A stretch of DNA of 5,775 bases from a bacterium (Candidatus Ratteibacteria) CG_4_9_14_3_um_filter_41_21. Lineage in GTDB: Bacteria; Ratteibacteria; UBA8468. Numbering within the stretch: the stretch's first letter is position 1; the number at the start of each line of letters is the position of its first letter. The DNA lies in the NCBI GenBank assembly GCA_002791075.1, contig PFWI01000191.1, forward strand, positions 1 to 5,775, written 5' to 3'. This document shows positions 4,725 through 5,775 of this stretch, in pieces. The position numbers and the translations under genes are program-made. The notes under the pieces were generated by a model. That model ran no database searches. It worked only from the letters and a program-made list of their open reading frames with translations, and was not told the DNA's origin.

Positions 4725-5081
4725 ATGATGGAAACAAAAGCGACTCTTCGTTATGGCCGGATTGGCCCGCAGAAGGTAAGGGATATCGGCGTTTTAATTT
4801 TAGGCAAAGAAGCAAAAATCGCTTTAGGGCTTCTTGCCAATCTTCAGAGAAGAGGAGCTTTTATTCTTGCAAAACTGATTAAATCAGCTTTATCTAATGC
4901 CAAAAGCAAGAATCCAAAAACTACTCCTGAGGATTTCTATTTAAAAACGGTGGTTGTTGATGGGGGACCGGTTGCTAAGAGATCTCGAGCCGCGGCTATG
5001 GGGAGGTCAACGAGTATTAAAAAGAGAACATCGCATATCACCGTTGTTTTAGCGAACAAAAAAAATGGGTCAAAAAGTTAA
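4725..5081 (+). CDS. rplV: Large-subunit ribosomal protein L22
   Basis: L22 contacts all 23S rRNA domains, and its beta hairpin lines the peptide tunnel near the macrolide site. With the ATG at 4725 the product is 118 residues, a normal length. It carries ATLRYGRIGPQKVRDIG (6-22), LAKLIKSALSNAKSKN (48-63), and the hairpin DGGPVAKRSRAAAMGRSTSIKKRTSHITVVL (79-109). The open frame extends upstream to a GTG at 4668, but those 19 codons are translated repeat DNA and are not L22-like, so they are excluded. A second ATG at 4728 is equally possible. No Shine-Dalgarno sequence is visible: the repeat ends at 4712 and only 12 AT-rich nucleotides remain. The 3' end overlaps rpsC by 17 nt. Confidence 0.97.
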   Translation: MMETKATLRYGRIGPQKVRDIGVLILGKEAKIALGLLANLQRRGAFILAKLIKSALSNAKSKNPKTTPEDFYLKTVVVDGGPVAKRSRAAAMGRSTSIKKRTSHITVVLANKKNGSKS

Positions 5082-5754
5082 TCCTATAAGTTTAAGATTA
5101 GGAATAATAGAAGACTGGAGATCAAACTGGTTCGCCAAAAGGGGATATGGTGAGTTTATTAGGGATGACCTTTTAATTAGAAATTTTGTTGCCAAGAAAT
5201 TCATTAGGGGAGGGATTACCCGGGTTGATCTTGAAAGAATAGGTGATAAGGTGAGAGTTATCCTTCATACGACCAGACCGGGAATTGTAATTGGGAGAAA
5301 AGGAGCCGAAATTAATCGTCTAGGCGATGACTTGCATAATCTTCTTAAAAAACAGATAGTTATTGATGTTAAAGAAGTGAGAAAACCAAATCTTGATGCT
5401 CAATTTGTTGCCGATGCCATTGTCTATCAAATTGCCAAGAATACCTCCTATCGCTATGTGATTAAACAAGCGATAGCATCAGCGATGGCTTCGGGAGCAA
5501 AAGGGATAAAGGTTAGAGCTTCGGGTCGATTAGCCGGGACCGAAATTTCAAGGTCAGAACAGTATAAAGAAGGGAAAATTCCTCTCCATACTCTTCGGGC
5601 AGTGATTAGTTACGGGGCATCTACAAGCCATACAAAATATGGCACGGTAGGAGTTAAAGTCTGGGTCTATCAGGGAGAAATTTTTAAAAAGGAAGCGGAA
5701 AATACAAGGACCGCCCAGAGAATGCAAAGAGGGAGAAATAAAGTCAGTGCTTAA
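5065..5754 (+). CDS. rpsC: Small-subunit ribosomal protein S3
   Basis: S3 lies at the mRNA entry tunnel of the 30S subunit and contributes to mRNA unwinding. The 229-residue product starts MGQKVNPISLRLGI, as the family does. It has a KH domain with the GxxG loop in GIVIGRKG (73-80) and a C-terminal domain with GRLAGTEISRSE (154-165) and TKYGTVGVKVWVYQGE (190-205). At the helicase-associated positions of E. coli (Arg131, Arg132, Lys135) the aligned residues here are Arg130, Tyr131 and Lys134, so one arginine is a tyrosine. The ATG lies inside the end of rplV (17-nt overlap) and has only an A-run before it, which suggests coupled translation. Just 21 bases follow the stop; rplP would be expected next but cannot be recognised. 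Confidence 0.99.
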   Translation: MGQKVNPISLRLGIIEDWRSNWFAKRGYGEFIRDDLLIRNFVAKKFIRGGITRVDLERIGDKVRVILHTTRPGIVIGRKGAEINRLGDDLHNLLKKQIVIDVKEVRKPNLDAQFVADAIVYQIAKNTSYRYVIKQAIASAMASGAKGIKVRASGRLAGTEISRSEQYKEGKIPLHTLRAVISYGASTSHTKYGTVGVKVWVYQGEIFKKEAENTRTAQRMQRGRNKVSA

Positions 5755-5775
5755 ATACAAATTCAATACCATATG

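Noticed and set aside
5755..5775. Start of rplP at the ATG 5773-5775
   Set aside because: Only the possible start codon is visible, there is no ribosome binding site before it, and no L16 residues can be read.

Overview
This is a stretch of a bacterial chromosome carrying the 3' end of the str region (tuf) and the first eight genes of the S10 ribosomal-protein operon. All genes are on the + strand, in the classical order: tuf, rpsJ (S10), rplC (L3), rplD (L4), rplW (L23), rplB (L2), rpsS (S19), rplV (L22), rpsC (S3). Every protein is intact and bacterial in type. The window stops 21 bases after rpsC, where rplP (L16) would normally follow. The host is probably an uncultured Gram-negative-type lineage. 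The cysteine-rich insertion in EF-Tu and the intergenic repeat vocabulary remind me of candidate phyla such as Omnitrophota, but that is an impression and not a demonstrated placement.

Layout: 1-167 is the tuf leader and is almost entirely a nested imperfect palindrome. 168-1370 is tuf. 1371-1453 is a short gap holding a hairpin of the same repeat family. 1454-1768 is rpsJ. 1769-1861 is a gap with a decayed repeat remnant and the rplC ribosome binding site. 1862-4454 is a tightly packed block, rplC-rplD-rplW-rplB-rpsS, with overlaps of 4, 34 and 14 nt and then a 2-nt gap. 4455-4724 is a 270-nt gap filled by a three-tier nested palindrome. 4725-5754 is rplV-rpsC, overlapping by 17 nt.

The genes work together in translation. 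S10, S19 and S3 belong to the small-subunit head. L3, L4, L23, L2 and L22 shape the peptidyl-transferase surroundings and the exit tunnel of the large subunit. EF-Tu delivers aminoacyl-tRNA to the assembled ribosome.

The coding content is ordinary. The non-ordinary signal lies between the genes. All four gaps longer than 80 nt carry copies or remnants of two short repeat words, a CACGAATTAACACGAAT-like word and an ACCACAGAGACACAAAG-like word. These are arranged as inverted pairs nested inside one another. The largest palindrome interrupts the S10 operon between rpsS and rplV, genes that in most bacteria are almost contiguous. I see no CRISPR array, tRNA, rRNA, transposase gene or convincing intrinsic terminator.
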